Part shown: piece by piece, positions 8,030 through 18,184 of the stretch
How the letters are laid out: every line of letters begins with the position of its first letter
Numbering within the stretch: position 1 is the stretch's first letter
Assembly (NCBI GenBank): GCA_963797635.1
Contig: CAWCPZ010000011.1
Location: 62,001-126,000, forward strand
DNA: 64,000 nt
Source of the DNA: JAOUEA01 sp963797635
GTDB taxonomy: Bacteria > Actinomycetota > UBA4738 > HRBIN12
Direction of reading: 5' to 3'
The notes under the pieces: model-generated
What the model was told of the DNA's origin: nothing
The model's database searches: none
Seen by the model: the letters and a program-made list of their open reading frames with translations, nothing else
Program-made: the position numbers and the translations under genes

Positions 8030-9097
8030 GTGAAGCGCTCCATGAAGCCGTCGTTGGACTGGCTGCTGGTCCTGGTGCCGGTCGCGATCGTCCTCGAGAT
8101 CGCGAGCGGTCCCGACCTCGCGATCTTCCTGACCGCGGCGCTCGCGATCCTGCCGCTCGCGGGTCTGATCGGCCGCTCCACCGAACAGCTCGCGCTCCAC
8201 ACCGGGCCGAGGGTCGGCGGACTGATCAACGCCACGTTCGGCAACGTGACCGAGCTGATCATCGCGATCTTCCTGCTGATGGACGACAAGGTCGAGATCG
8301 TGAAGGCGTCCCTGACCGGATCGATCCTCGGCAACCTCCTGCTGGTCATGGGGCTGTCGCTGTTCCTGGGCGGGGTCAAGCATTCGGTGCAGTCCTTCAA
8401 CGCGCGCGCGGCCTCGGTGCACGCCACCTCGTTGGCCTTGGCCGTGACCGGCCTGCTGATGCCGGCGTTGTTCGCCCTGGGGGGTCGCGAATCGTTCCTG
8501 CAGCGAGAGGTGGTGAGCGGCACGGTGGCGGCCGTGCTCATCGCGCTCTACCTCGCCGCGCTGGCGTTCACCCTGATCACCCATCAGCACCTCTTCCGCG
8601 CCCCCGAGGAAGGGGAGGTGGCGGCGTGGACGAAGAACCGGGCGATCGCCTCGCTGCTGGGTGCCACCGCCCTGGTGGCGTTGATGTCGGAGTTCCTGGT
8701 CGGCTCGCTCGAACCGGCGCTCGCCAAGCTGGGGTTGTCCGAGCTCTTCGTCGGCCTGATCGTGATCCCGATCATCGGCAACGCCGCGGAGCATTCGTCG
8801 GCGGTGATGTTCGCGCTGCGGAACAAGCTCGACGTGACGCTGGAGATCGCGATCGGGTCGAGCACGCAGATCGCCTTGTTCGTGGCTCCGGCCCTGGTGT
8901 TCATCTCGCTCCTGATCGGGCACCCGATGGACTTCGTGTTCAGTACCTTCGAGGTGGCCGCGGTGGCCATGTCGACGTTGCTGATCGCGTTGATCTCACT
9001 GGACGGGGAGAGCAATTGGCTCGAGGGAGCTCAGCTGTGCGGCGCCTACGTGATCATGGCCATCTCGTTCTTCTTCGTGGAACATCTGCATCCATGA
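8030..9097 (+). CDS. Calcium/proton exchanger (CaCA superfamily, Cax type)
   Basis: 355 residues with about 10-11 membrane segments. The two inverted halves each carry a signature region: GGLINATFGNVTELIIAIF near residue 65 and IGNAAEHSSAVMFA near residue 250, whose acidic residues bind the cation. The family exports Ca2+ (or other cations) in exchange for protons. Start is GTG at 8030 giving MKRSMKPSLDW; an ATG four codons in is possible. The stop overlaps the next ATG (ATGA), so it is probably cotranscribed with the following membrane protein, though no shared role is evident. Confidence 0.85.
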   Translation: MKRSMKPSLDWLLVLVPVAIVLEIASGPDLAIFLTAALAILPLAGLIGRSTEQLALHTGPRVGGLINATFGNVTELIIAIFLLMDDKVEIVKASLTGSILGNLLLVMGLSLFLGGVKHSVQSFNARAASVHATSLALAVTGLLMPALFALGGRESFLQREVVSGTVAAVLIALYLAALAFTLITHQHLFRAPEEGEVAAWTKNRAIASLLGATALVALMSEFLVGSLEPALAKLGLSELFVGLIVIPIIGNAAEHSSAVMFALRNKLDVTLEIAIGSSTQIALFVAPALVFISLLIGHPMDFVFSTFEVAAVAMSTLLIALISLDGESNWLEGAQLCGAYVIMAISFFFVEHLHP

Positions 9098-10887
9098 GAC
9101 GGATGATCGCGGTCCTCATCGTCGCCACCGGCGCGCTGCTCGCCACCTCGGGCGTCGCCCGCGCCCAGTTCACCGAGCAGATCGACGGCTACGACGTCGC
9201 GATCGAGCTGCGGACCGACGGATCCCTGCGCATCACCGAGGTCATCGACTACGACTTCGGGGTCACCGAACACCACGGGATCTTCCGTGACGTCCCCACG
9301 CGGGTGCACTACGACGACACGTACGACCGGGTCTATCCGCTCACCGTGGAGTCGGTGAGCGCGACGGGAGGCGCCTCGGCCGACTACACCACCGAGCGCG
9401 ACGGATCCTTGACGCGGATCAAGATCGGCGACCCCGAGGAGACCGTCTCGGGCGATCACCGGTACACGATCGTGTACACCGTCGAGGGCGCCACGAACGG
9501 GTTCACTGACCACGACGAGCTGTACTGGAACGCGATCGGCGACGAGTGGCCGGTGTCGATCGACGACGTCACGGTCCAGGTCGAGGCGCCCGGTGACATC
9601 ACCGACTCCCTGTGCTTCCAGGGTCCGGAGCGTTCCACGTTGCCGTGCGACGGGCAGAAGGTCCGGGGCGCCAGCGCGACGTTCCGCCAGCAGCATCTCG
9701 ATCCCTACAGCGGTGTCACGATCGTGCTGGCCTTCCCGAAAGGGGTGCTGGACGCACCGGCGCCGATCCTGGAGGAACGCTGGTCGGTCTCCAGCGCCTT
9801 CCGCCTCACGCCGGTGACCGGCGGGGTCTCGGGTGCGCTCCTCCTGCTGATCGTGGGCGGCGCCGCGGTGACGCTGTGGCGCACCGGGCGTGACCGCCGG
9901 TATCAGGGTTCGCCCATCGATCAGGTGATGGGCAATCCCACCGGCGACGACGAGGCCGTGCCGATCTTCGATGCGGACACCGAGGCGCCGGTGGAGTTCG
10001 CGCCCCCGGGCGACATGCGGCCCGGGCAGATGGGCACCTTGGTGGATGAGCAGGCCAACACCCTCGACGTCTCGGCGACCATCGTGGACCTCGCGGTGCG
10101 CGGGTTCCTGATGATCCAGGAGATCCCGAAGGAGGGGTGGTTCGGCAAGCCCGACTGGACGCTGATCAAGCTCGAGGAATCGGAGGCGGGGCTGCTCACG
10201 TACGAGCGCCGCCTGTTGAACGCGCTGTTCCGCGACGGCACCGAGGTCACGATCTCGGATCTGCGGAACACGTTCGCGGCTCGGTTGGAGGGCGTCGAGG
10301 AATCGCTGTACGTCGACGTCGTGAACCGGGGCTGGTTCCGGTCGCGTCCCGACAAGGTCCGTTCCACGTGGCAGGCGCGCGGGGTGGTGGTGCTGATCCT
10401 GGGGGCCGCGCTGACGTTCGTCCTGGCGCGCTGGACGCACTGGGGGCTGCTCGGCATCCCGTTGATCCTCGGCGGGCTGCTGCTGGTGATCTTCGCGAAG
10501 CGGATGCCGGCGAGGACCGCGAGCGGCACCGCCATGCTCCGGCGGGTCCGGGGGTTCCGCCGCGTGATCGAGACGGCGGAGACCCACATGTCGCAGTGGG
10601 CGGAGAAGGAGATGATCTTCACCACGTTCCTGCCGTACGCCGTGGTCTTCGGGTGTACGGACAAGTGGGCGAAGGCGTTCGCGGCCCTGGGGGTGCAGCC
10701 GGACACCAGCTGGTACGTGTCCCCGCGTCCGTTCGTGTACACCGAGTTCGCGCAGTCGATGGATGGGTTCGCGGTGACCACCGGGGGCACGATCGCCTCG
10801 ACGCCCTCGGGCTCGGGATCGTCCGGGTTCGGCGGCGGTGGGTTCTCCGGCGGCGGCGGCGGCGGTGGTGGCGGCGGTTCGTGGTGA
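9094..10887 (+). CDS. DUF2207-family membrane protein with glycine-rich tail
   Basis: 597 residues. A signal peptide (about 1-25, ending GVARAQF) is followed by an extracytoplasmic beta-rich domain with ITEVIDYDFG and HHGIFRDVP, typical of DUF2207. There is a membrane segment near residues 245-265, a cytoplasmic region of about 170 residues, and a pair of membrane segments around GVVVLILGAALTFVL and GIPLILGGLLLVIF. The C-terminus ends in a run of ten glycines before SW, a common finish for this family. Function is unknown. The ATG overlaps the upstream exchanger stop. The long G/C simple repeat at 10850-10880 could be prone to slippage. Confidence 0.75.
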   Translation: MRRMIAVLIVATGALLATSGVARAQFTEQIDGYDVAIELRTDGSLRITEVIDYDFGVTEHHGIFRDVPTRVHYDDTYDRVYPLTVESVSATGGASADYTTERDGSLTRIKIGDPEETVSGDHRYTIVYTVEGATNGFTDHDELYWNAIGDEWPVSIDDVTVQVEAPGDITDSLCFQGPERSTLPCDGQKVRGASATFRQQHLDPYSGVTIVLAFPKGVLDAPAPILEERWSVSSAFRLTPVTGGVSGALLLLIVGGAAVTLWRTGRDRRYQGSPIDQVMGNPTGDDEAVPIFDADTEAPVEFAPPGDMRPGQMGTLVDEQANTLDVSATIVDLAVRGFLMIQEIPKEGWFGKPDWTLIKLEESEAGLLTYERRLLNALFRDGTEVTISDLRNTFAARLEGVEESLYVDVVNRGWFRSRPDKVRSTWQARGVVVLILGAALTFVLARWTHWGLLGIPLILGGLLLVIFAKRMPARTASGTAMLRRVRGFRRVIETAETHMSQWAEKEMIFTTFLPYAVVFGCTDKWAKAFAALGVQPDTSWYVSPRPFVYTEFAQSMDGFAVTTGGTIASTPSGSGSSGFGGGGFSGGGGGGGGGGSW

Positions 10888-11064
10888 GGTGACAGCACCG
10901 TCATCCCACGCGGGGTTGCCGGATGGCGGAACCGGCGCTACCGTCCAAGCCGACAACGACAGGCGATCTGGCAGCGATCGTTCGGCGGCCGGGACTTCCA
11001 CCCTCGTGTGGATCCGGCCGATCCCCCCGGACCATGGCTCAAGGGCGGGCCGGAGGTTGGAACG

Positions 11065-13219
11065 ATGAGCACGAGGGCGTGGCGTTCGCGGGTGGGATCC
11101 ACCGTGGTCTGTGTGTGGGTCCTCGTCATGACGTTGGTGACCGGTGTCGGCACGGCCGAGGCGGCATCGGCGTGCGGCACGTCATCGAGTCTGTCGCTCT
11201 GCCTGTCCGTCCCCGACGGAGTCCTGTCGGGCGACGTCCCGGTGACGATCACCTTCTCCGGCTCGTCGGCGGACGTGGCCGAGCTGCACGTGAGCTGGGG
11301 GACCAGCTCCACGACGTCGACGTCCCTGCACAACGAGTACGAGGCGCCGTGGACGTTCACCTGGCCGACGGATCGCTACCGGGACGCGAGCCAGTACCTG
11401 AACGTCCGGGTCCGGCGCAAGGGCGCCTCCGCGTTCGGTTCGCCCGTGTGGCTCACGACCACGATCGAGAACGGCAACGACACGTCGGTGCCGCCCACGC
11501 CGGCCGACTGGGCCACGAACTTCGTGCCCCGGCCGGCCACCGGCGATCCCGTGATCGCCGCCGTGGGGGACGGAGGGAACGGCACGTCGGCGGGCGATGC
11601 GGTCGTGGCGTCCATCACCTCGTCGTCCGGCCTCGATGCTCCTGTACCTGGGTGACATCTACGAGGAAGGCACGCCCACCGAGTGGGAGAACAACTACGG
11701 GCACGCCTCGTTCGACCCCAGCGGCCCGGCTACGAGGTGGGGCACGATGGCGTCCTGGACCCGGCCCACGATGGGCAACCACGAGGGCGGGAACATCCCC
11801 GCCTACCGGGACTACTGGCACCAGGTGCCCGACTTCGACACCTTCACGTTCGGCGGGGTGCGCTACCTGCAACTCAACAGCGAGTGCGCTCGCATCCCCG
11901 GTGGATGCGGCGCGGGGAGTCCGCAGTACGTCTTCGTGCAGCAGACGCTGGCGAGCTCCGCCCAGGCGTGCATCGTGGCGTTCTGGCACCGGCCCGTGTT
12001 GAGCCTGAACGACGACAACCAGCCGATGCGGCCGATCTGGAAGCTGCTGGCCGACGGCGGCGGCGACCTCGTCCTCAACGGCCACGCGCACACGATGGAG
12101 GCCTATCGACCGATGAACGGCGCGCTCGAGACCGGGAAGTCCGACTCCCACATGGTGGAGCTGATCTCCGGCAACGGCGGCCACTTCGGGGCGACGGGAT
12201 CGGACAGCGACACGCGAGCGGCGTGGATCCGCAACGGTGTCCCCGGCGCCGCCTACATCACGGCGGTGGGCGGCGGCACGGGTCAGCCCACGTCGCTGGC
12301 GTGGGCGTTCCGCGACACCGCGGGCGCGCAGGTGTCGGCCAACGGCGTGCCCGGCGCCGGCTCGGTCCAGTGCGGGGCCGACCTGCAGGCGCCGGATGCG
12401 CCCGGGAAGCCGACAGGGGTCAGCTCCGCTCCCGGCACGATCGACCTGACATGGGCCGCGTCGCACGACGACCAGGCGAGCACCCTGACCTACCGGATCT
12501 ACCGTGACGGCGCGGTCACGCCCACGGCGACGATCTCGAGCGCCTCGACGGGGACCGTGACCTGGCGCGATTCCGGACTCACCGGGGGGACCCAGCACTC
12601 CTACGCCGTGGAGGCGTTCGACGGGGTCAACACCGGGCCTCGGAGTCCGACGTCCGAGCTCATCACGGTGATGGCCGGCGCGAGCGAGATCCTCAGCGAC
12701 CGGTTCGACGCCGGCCTCGGCGGATGGACCGTGGCGATGAACGTCGCGATCGACTCGTCGCAAGGGGGAGCGGCGCCACCGAGCGCCCGGATCTCCGTGA
12801 ACGGCGTGAAGGGATTCATGTGGCGTGACTTCGGCGCTGGGTACCCCCAGGTGTGCGTGAGCATGAGGATCAACCTCCAGTCGCAGACCAGCACCCCGGT
12901 CACGCTGATCAAGCTCCGCACGTCGTCCGACGCCCCGATCGGTGGCCTCCAGGTCACCCGGAGCCGCGTGCTCCAGGTCGTCTCCGACGTGTCCGGGTCG
13001 ACGTTCCCGTCGGCGACCCTGCCGACGGGATGGCACACCGTGAAGCTGTGCGGGAGCACGGGCGGATCGGGGACCTGGCAGCTGTCGGTGGACGGTGGTG
13101 CGGTGTCATCGTGGACCACGAACAACGGGACGACGCCGTTCGCCCGCGTCCAGTTCGGCGACAAGGGCACGAAGACCATCACCCTGAACCTCGACGACGT
13201 CGTGGTCACCCAGAGCTGA
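11065..13219 (+). CDS. Secreted purple-acid-phosphatase-like metallophosphoesterase with FN3 domain (frame break near 11,630)
   Basis: Two frames join into one protein of about 717 residues after removal of one base near 11,615-11,640. A signal peptide (residues 1-35, ending GTAEAASA) and an Ig-like beta domain precede the phosphatase core. The core has the ordered metal ligands AVGDGG, YLGDIYEEG, TMGNHEGG, FWHRP and NGHAHTMEAY. A fibronectin type III domain follows (PDAPGKPTGVSSAPG), then a C-terminal lectin-like beta-sandwich of about 170 residues. The start at 11065 has GGAGG upstream. It probably hydrolyses phosphoesters outside the cell; the substrate is unknown. The break separates the first ligand from the rest, so the enzyme is dead if the break is real. 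Confidence 0.75.
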
Positions 13220-13259
13220 AACGCCCGCCGAGCGCTCTCGGCCCGTAGCATGGGCGCCG

Positions 13260-14252
13260 ATGCGGATCACCTTCTCCGAGGACGGGCGTGATTTCCACCG
13301 GCGCGGATGGGCCGAGCTCGTCGACGCCGACCCTGCCGGCACGGTGTTCCACACGCCGGCGTACCTGAAGCTCTACTGGGAGGAGTTCGGCGAAACGCCA
13401 GATCATCTCCTGCTGGCGTTCGCGGAAGAGGACGACGGCGCCCAGGTGGGAGCCGTCGCCTTCGAACGGATCGGGCAGACCCTGCGGTTCCTGGGTGGCA
13501 CCGAGGTCACCGACTACATGGGACCGGTGGGCGTGCCCGAACGGCAGGACGCGATCGCGAAGGAGCTCTGGACCGCGCTGCTCACCCGGGAGGACTGGGC
13601 CGACGCCGATCTGCGTGGCCTCCCCGAGGACCAGCCGTGGCTGGGGCTCCTGCGGGACGCCGCCGCCGGCCTGGGGCTCACCGTCGAGGAGACCGACGAC
13701 CAGAACGGTGTCGCCCCGTTCCTGCCGTTGCCGGGAACGTGGGAGGCCTACCTGGAAGAGCTGCCGTCGAAGCTGCGGCACGAGATCAAGCGGAAGGCCC
13801 GCAAGCTCACCGAGGAAGCGGGCGAGTACACGATCGTGCCGGCCACCGATGAGACCTTGGAGCCGTTGCTCGATCGCTTCGTGGAGCTCCACCGCATGTC
13901 CGAGGGGCCCAAAGGCGTCTTCATGGTTCCGGGGATGGAGATCTTCTTCCGTCGGCTCGGGGAGGCGTTCTGCGCCGAAGGGATCTTCCGGCTGACGTTC
14001 ATCGAGGTGGCTGGGCAGCTGGCGGCGGGCACGATCGGATTCGAGTTCGGGGGCACGTCGTTCCTGTACAACTCGGCGTTCGATCGCACCTGGGGGAACC
14101 TGGCTCCGGGCATGGTGCTGGTGGGCGAAGACATCAAGCTCGCGATCGAGCATGGATGTACCGCGTTCGATCTGCTGAAGGGCGACTACCAGTACAAGTA
14201 CCGATTCGGGGCTTCCCCGCGCGCGATCAAACGGCTGATCGTCACGCGCTGA
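13260..14252 (+). CDS. GNAT-fold acyltransferase, BioF2/FemAB-like
   Basis: 330 residues. The region KLRHEIKRKARKL near residue 175 and the C-terminal AFDLLKGDYQYKYRFG motif match the double-GNAT proteins that resemble FemAB and CelD-type N-acyltransferases. These enzymes add amino acids or acyl groups to cell-wall or polysaccharide precursors. No signal peptide or membrane segment is visible. It stands between the secreted phosphatase and the convergent anti-sigma gene. The acceptor molecule cannot be inferred from the neighbours. Confidence 0.65.
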   Translation: MRITFSEDGRDFHRRGWAELVDADPAGTVFHTPAYLKLYWEEFGETPDHLLLAFAEEDDGAQVGAVAFERIGQTLRFLGGTEVTDYMGPVGVPERQDAIAKELWTALLTREDWADADLRGLPEDQPWLGLLRDAAAGLGLTVEETDDQNGVAPFLPLPGTWEAYLEELPSKLRHEIKRKARKLTEEAGEYTIVPATDETLEPLLDRFVELHRMSEGPKGVFMVPGMEIFFRRLGEAFCAEGIFRLTFIEVAGQLAAGTIGFEFGGTSFLYNSAFDRTWGNLAPGMVLVGEDIKLAIEHGCTAFDLLKGDYQYKYRFGASPRAIKRLIVTR

Positions 14253-14261
14253 CGGCGGACG

Positions 14262-14981
14262 TCACAGCTCACCGATCTCGCCGGCAGCAAGGGGTTGGCC
14301 GTCGGGACCGGTGAGCGTGACGCGATCGAACGACGCGAGGTCGACCGACGTGACGAGCCAGCCGGCGCCGTCGCCGTCGCGATCGATCTCCACGGGCCAG
14401 GTGTCGATCGTGGATCCGTCGGCGGCATGCAGCGTCGCGACCGCCTCGCCGGTGAGTCCCGACGTGCGGACGAACACCACGACCCACGATTGATCGACGT
14501 GGGAGTCGTAGATCACGATGCTGCCCTCCACCGGGTGGGCACCCGCCGCATGGAGCTCGCCGGCGCGGAACTCCTCGCCGCCGAGGATGTGCAGGAGTTG
14601 CTCGTAGCTGTTCGCGCTGTCGGCGACCGACGCTGCCCTGCTCGCGTGGAACACGCCGAACCCCACCGAGAGCACCACGATCGCCACCACGGCCGCGACG
14701 GCCAGCCAGGACAGGGTCCGCCGGCGGGTCGGTTCCGCCTCCGCCTCAGCACGCCACTCTTCGTCGAGGACGGCCAGGACACGGTCCTCGAGTTCCTCGG
14801 GAGGCGGCTGGTCGTGCGCGGCTCGCGCGAACGACGCCATCCCCTCGCCCAGCGCCGACATCTCGGCCCGGCATCCGGCGCATCCACGCAGGTGGCGGCG
14901 GACGGCCGCGTCGTCCTGTTCGTCCAGGGTGCCGAGGACGTGCTCGGGGAGGCGCTCACGGACGCGCTCACACGTCGTCAT
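14262..14981 (-). CDS. Zinc-binding anti-sigma factor (membrane anchored)
   Basis: 239 residues. The N-terminal cytoplasmic domain carries the zinc anti-sigma signature H-X3-C-X2-C in VRRHLRGCAGCRAE (about residues 28-41). One membrane helix follows near residues 90-110 (WLAVAAVVAIVVLSVGFGVF), then an extracytoplasmic domain like the RskA/anti-sigma-K C-terminal domain (GSIVIYDSHVDQSWVVV). It should hold the partner sigma factor encoded just upstream inactive until a signal at the envelope or redox change releases it. Its ATG overlaps the sigma gene stop (ATGA), so the two are cotranslated. Confidence 0.88.
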   Translation of the reverse strand: MTTCERVRERLPEHVLGTLDEQDDAAVRRHLRGCAGCRAEMSALGEGMASFARAAHDQPPPEELEDRVLAVLDEEWRAEAEAEPTRRRTLSWLAVAAVVAIVVLSVGFGVFHASRAASVADSANSYEQLLHILGGEEFRAGELHAAGAHPVEGSIVIYDSHVDQSWVVVFVRTSGLTGEAVATLHAADGSTIDTWPVEIDRDGDGAGWLVTSVDLASFDRVTLTGPDGQPLAAGEIGEL

Positions 14982-15553
14982 GGGGCACCCTCCGCCATCG
15001 ACTCCCGAAGCCTGAGCAGGGCCGTGCGGATCCGCGTCTTCGCCGTGCCGACGGGGATCCCTTCCAGCTCGGCGACCTCGGTGCTGGTCTTGCCGCCGAA
15101 GTAGGCCAGTTCCAACGCGGCGCGCTGCTCACCCGAGAGCTGCTCCATGGCGCGGCGGGCCCTCGCCACCATGTCGCCGGTCTCGGCGATCTCCTCGGGG
15201 CCGGCGCCGGGGTCGGCCTCACGAGGCCGTCCGGTGGCCTCGAGCGATCGCACCTCCAGCACCCGCCGCCGCAGCGAGTCGATGGCGGTGGACCTGGCGA
15301 CCAGCAGCACCCAGGTCTCGAGCTTGCCGCGGGTGGTGTCGTACCGATCGGCGTTGCGCCACAGCTTGACGAAGGTGTCCTGGACCAGATCCTGGGCCGC
15401 CGCGTCGCTGCCGAGCATCACGATCCCCAATCCGTAGATCCTGGAGGCGAACCGCGCGTAGAGGGTGTCGGCCGCGTTCCGGTCGCGCGAAGCGAACGCA
15501 CGCATCAGGGCGGCGTCGTTGTCCGGCTCGCGGGTGGTTCTCACGGTTCGCAC
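14978..15553 (-). CDS. ECF-family RNA polymerase sigma factor (SigK-like)
   Basis: 191 residues, a two-domain sigma-70 of group 4. Region 2 contains DLVQDTFVKLWRNADRYDTTRGKL (about residues 55-80). Region 4 contains LSGEQRAALELAYFGGKTSTEVAE followed by the DNA-contacting GIPVGTAKTRIRTALLRLRE. Pairing with a zinc-finger, RskA-like anti-sigma factor fits the SigK group. The gap upstream (15,554-15,618) contains the inverted repeat GTACTC/GAGTAC at about 15,556-15,572, which could belong to an autoregulated promoter. Confidence 0.9.
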   Translation of the reverse strand: MRTVRTTREPDNDAALMRAFASRDRNAADTLYARFASRIYGLGIVMLGSDAAAQDLVQDTFVKLWRNADRYDTTRGKLETWVLLVARSTAIDSLRRRVLEVRSLEATGRPREADPGAGPEEIAETGDMVARARRAMEQLSGEQRAALELAYFGGKTSTEVAELEGIPVGTAKTRIRTALLRLRESMAEGAP

Positions 15554-15618
15554 GGTACTCGCAGGGAGTACGGACGAGCCAGGGCGATGGTTCGTTTCCC
15601 GGCGGGCCGGATCGAGCG

Positions 15619-16449
15619 CTACGGGTAGGCGCGCAGGTTGCGGAGCACCAGGTCGGCGACCTCGCGATCGCCACCGAGCACCACGGCGCCGCTCAACAGG
15701 GCGTCGTCGGGCTTGAGGCGTTGGCCCGCAACGAGCGCCAGTTGGGGGGCGCGTCCCCTGATCGTGGCATCGGGCTTCTTGCGGCCCGCAGGGACCTCAC
15801 CGGAGCCCAGGCCCCAGTGCCAGGAGCCCTCGCCGGCACCCTCGACGTCGACCTTCACGGACAGCCCCGACAGGTCGTGCCCGGCCCGGCCCAGCGACCA
15901 CGGGAGCATCCGCACCGCGAGATCGATCGTGAGGTTGACGGGCTGGTGCTGGTACTGCGGTCCGAGGCCGTTCGTGGCGCGCATGTCCTCGCCGTGCAGG
16001 AACCATTCGACCACCCGGGTCTGCACCAGGTAGCGAGCCGCGATCGGCCCGGCCACGTACTCGAACCGTCGCTCGGCCCAATCCTCGTCGGACAGGCTCG
16101 CGGCGTGCGAGAGGAACGATTCGGCCGCCAGCCCCCAGGTGGTGAGGATCTCGCGGGTCTCGGCGCCGGAGCGACGGTTCACGGTCCAGGCGTTGAACGC
16201 GTCGATGTCGAAGGACGAACCCTCGTGATCGCGGTTGAACTCCTCGAGCTCGGTGGCGGGTTCGCCGGCGACGAGCTGGGCGGCGAGGGTGTCCCCGGCG
16301 GCCAGGTGGGCCATGACGTCGCGGTTCCACCAGCCGTCGGCGGCGCTGGGCTGGTCCCACGTGGCGGGCTCGGCGTACTGGATCATGCGACCCAGGCGCT
16401 GGCGCTCGGCGTACGCGACGCCGAGCAGCTGCTCTCGGTCCAGGCTCAC
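15619..16449 (-). CDS. DinB/mycothiol-dependent maleylpyruvate isomerase-fold protein
   Basis: 276 residues. The N-terminal helical bundle includes WDQPSAADGWWNRDVMAHLAAGD, the metal-binding helix of the mycothiol maleylpyruvate isomerase N-terminal domain, with a further conserved His in VEWFLHGEDMR. The C-terminal part (SVKVDVEGAG through DATIRGRAPQLALVAGQRL) resembles the SCP-like domain often fused in this TIGR03083-type family. Members are thiol-dependent enzymes found mainly in actinobacteria. The exact substrate is unknown, and aromatic degradation genes are absent here. Confidence 0.7.
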   Translation of the reverse strand: MSLDREQLLGVAYAERQRLGRMIQYAEPATWDQPSAADGWWNRDVMAHLAAGDTLAAQLVAGEPATELEEFNRDHEGSSFDIDAFNAWTVNRRSGAETREILTTWGLAAESFLSHAASLSDEDWAERRFEYVAGPIAARYLVQTRVVEWFLHGEDMRATNGLGPQYQHQPVNLTIDLAVRMLPWSLGRAGHDLSGLSVKVDVEGAGEGSWHWGLGSGEVPAGRKKPDATIRGRAPQLALVAGQRLKPDDALLSGAVVLGGDREVADLVLRNLRAYP

Positions 16450-16524
16450 CGGTCGCTCGTCCTTTCCTCGTCAGACGTCTCGGTCGGTTTCATGGGGCGT
16501 CGGCGCGGATTGTACATTCGCGGG

Positions 16525-17655
16525 GTGCGCATCCTGGTGGCTCCCGACAAGTTCAAGGGGACGTTGACCGCTCAGCAGGCCGCCGAGGCCGTGGCATGGG
16601 GGTGGTCCCGCGTTCGCCCCGACGACGTGATCGAGGTCGTGCCCATGGCCGACGGGGGCGAGGGCACGATGGACGCGGTGGTCGGCGCGATGGGCGGACG
16701 GGTCCGGCCGGCCACGGTCGGCGGCCCGTTGGGTGACCCCGTCGAGGCCGCCTACGGGCTGGTTCGTGACGGGCAGGGGACCGGCGCGGTCGTCGAGATG
16801 GCGTTGGCCTCCGGCCTGGGATTGCTGGCCGAGGCCCGCCGCCGGCCGGGCCGGACGTCGACCCGGGGGACCGGCGAACTCATGGTGCGGGCCATGGAGG
16901 AGGGCGCCTCGCGGGTGCTGGTGTGCCTGGGTGGGAGTGCCACGAACGACGGCGGGACGGGCATGGCGCGGGCGTTCGGATATCGCTTCCTCGACGGCAA
17001 CGGCGACGAGGTTGCCCCTGGCGGCGCCGCGTTGCTGGACCTCCAACGGATCGACGCCACCGACCTGCACCCCGGGCTCGCGGCGCTGTCGGTGACCGGG
17101 GCGTGTGACGTGGACAATCCCTTGACCGGCCCTTCGGGAGCGAGCGCCGTGTACGGCCCCCAGAAAGGGGCCTCGCCCGAGGATGTGCTCCTCCTCGACC
17201 GCGCGCTGGGCCATCTCGCAGCCGTCGTGCACCGTGACCTCGGGATCTCGCTGCACGAGCAACCCGGCGCCGGCGCCGCGGGTGGGCTGGGGTTCGGTCT
17301 CCTGGCGTTCTGCAGTGCGCGGCTGCGGCCGGGGATCGAGGTGGTCATGGATGCCCTGGGGCTCGCGCCCAGGATCGCTCGATCCGATCTGGTGATCACC
17401 GGGGAAGGGTCGCTCGACGCCCAGTCCCTCCACGGCAAGACGCCGGCGGGGGTCCTGTCGGCGTGCGAGCTCGCGGGCGTTCCGGCCATCATCGTGTGCG
17501 GGCGGGCCGAGATCGCGCCCGAGGGCGTGGTGGTGGCCTCGCTGAGCGACCGTGTCGGCTCCGAAGCGGCACTGGCGGACGCCCGGTCCTCGTTGACCCT
17601 GGTGGCGGAGGAACTGGCTGCCCGGGCCGACGAGTTGGCGGGAGCGACACGATGA
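16525..17655 (+). CDS. Glycerate kinase
   Basis: 376 residues of the GlxK/GarK family (class II glycerate kinase), which phosphorylates D-glycerate. Signatures are the beginning VRILVAPDKFKGTLTA, PMADGGEGT near residue 38, VCLGGSATNDGGTGMA near 135, and the C-terminal VITGEGSLDAQSLHGKTP. The GTG at 16525 fits the conserved family N-terminus; an in-frame ATG at 16492 would add 11 odd residues. Its stop overlaps the ATG of the next gene (ATGA). It offers entry of glycerate into glycolysis near serine/C1 metabolism. Confidence 0.92.
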   Translation: MRILVAPDKFKGTLTAQQAAEAVAWGWSRVRPDDVIEVVPMADGGEGTMDAVVGAMGGRVRPATVGGPLGDPVEAAYGLVRDGQGTGAVVEMALASGLGLLAEARRRPGRTSTRGTGELMVRAMEEGASRVLVCLGGSATNDGGTGMARAFGYRFLDGNGDEVAPGGAALLDLQRIDATDLHPGLAALSVTGACDVDNPLTGPSGASAVYGPQKGASPEDVLLLDRALGHLAAVVHRDLGISLHEQPGAGAAGGLGFGLLAFCSARLRPGIEVVMDALGLAPRIARSDLVITGEGSLDAQSLHGKTPAGVLSACELAGVPAIIVCGRAEIAPEGVVVASLSDRVGSEAALADARSSLTLVAEELAARADELAGATR

Positions 17656-18140
17656 GTGGAGCGATCGACCGGTTCACCGAGGCCGCCCGTGCAGCAGGAC
17701 TGACGCCCGACGTTCGGCGGTTCCCCGAAGGGACGAAGACGGCGCAGGACGCCGCCACGGCGATCGGCGTCCAGGTGGGCCAGATCGTGAAGTCGCTGAT
17801 CTTCATGGGCGAGGACCCACGCGGCGACCGGCCCGTGCTGGCGCTGACCTCCGGAGCCAACCGGGTCGACGAAGCCGTGCTGGCGGGCCTCGTGGGGGTC
17901 GAGCGGCTCCGACGGGCCACGCCTGAGGAAGCGCGAACGGCGACCGGGTTCGCCGTAGGTGGTACGCCGCCGTTCGGCCATCCGGGTCCGTTGACGTCGT
18001 TCTGCGACGAGGACCTGCTCGGCTACGAGGAGATCTGGGCTGCCGCCGGCACGCCCGACGCGGTGTTCCCCCTGACCCCGGCCGAACTCCTGCGGGTCAG
18101 TGGCGCTGAAGTTGCCCGATTCCGCGCCGATGTCTCGTAG
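17652..18140 (+). CDS. YbaK/ProX-family aminoacyl-tRNA deacylase
   Basis: 162 residues. The motif VGQIVKSLIF (family lysine near residue 43) and the later VGGTPPFGHPGPL are typical of YbaK/EbsC proteins, which hydrolyse mischarged Cys-tRNA(Pro) and related errors. The size matches free-standing deacylases. It overlaps the glycerate kinase stop by ATGA, which is a coupling signal but probably not a functional link. Confidence 0.82.
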   Translation: MSGAIDRFTEAARAAGLTPDVRRFPEGTKTAQDAATAIGVQVGQIVKSLIFMGEDPRGDRPVLALTSGANRVDEAVLAGLVGVERLRRATPEEARTATGFAVGGTPPFGHPGPLTSFCDEDLLGYEEIWAAAGTPDAVFPLTPAELLRVSGAEVARFRADVS

Positions 18141-18184
18141 ACTGGAAGGGTACGAAGTCCCGCGAACCGCGAACCGGAGGAAGC

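Noticed and set aside
10840..10884. GGC-rich simple repeat as a regulatory or mobile repeat
   Set aside because: It encodes the poly-glycine tail common in DUF2207 proteins and needs no other explanation.
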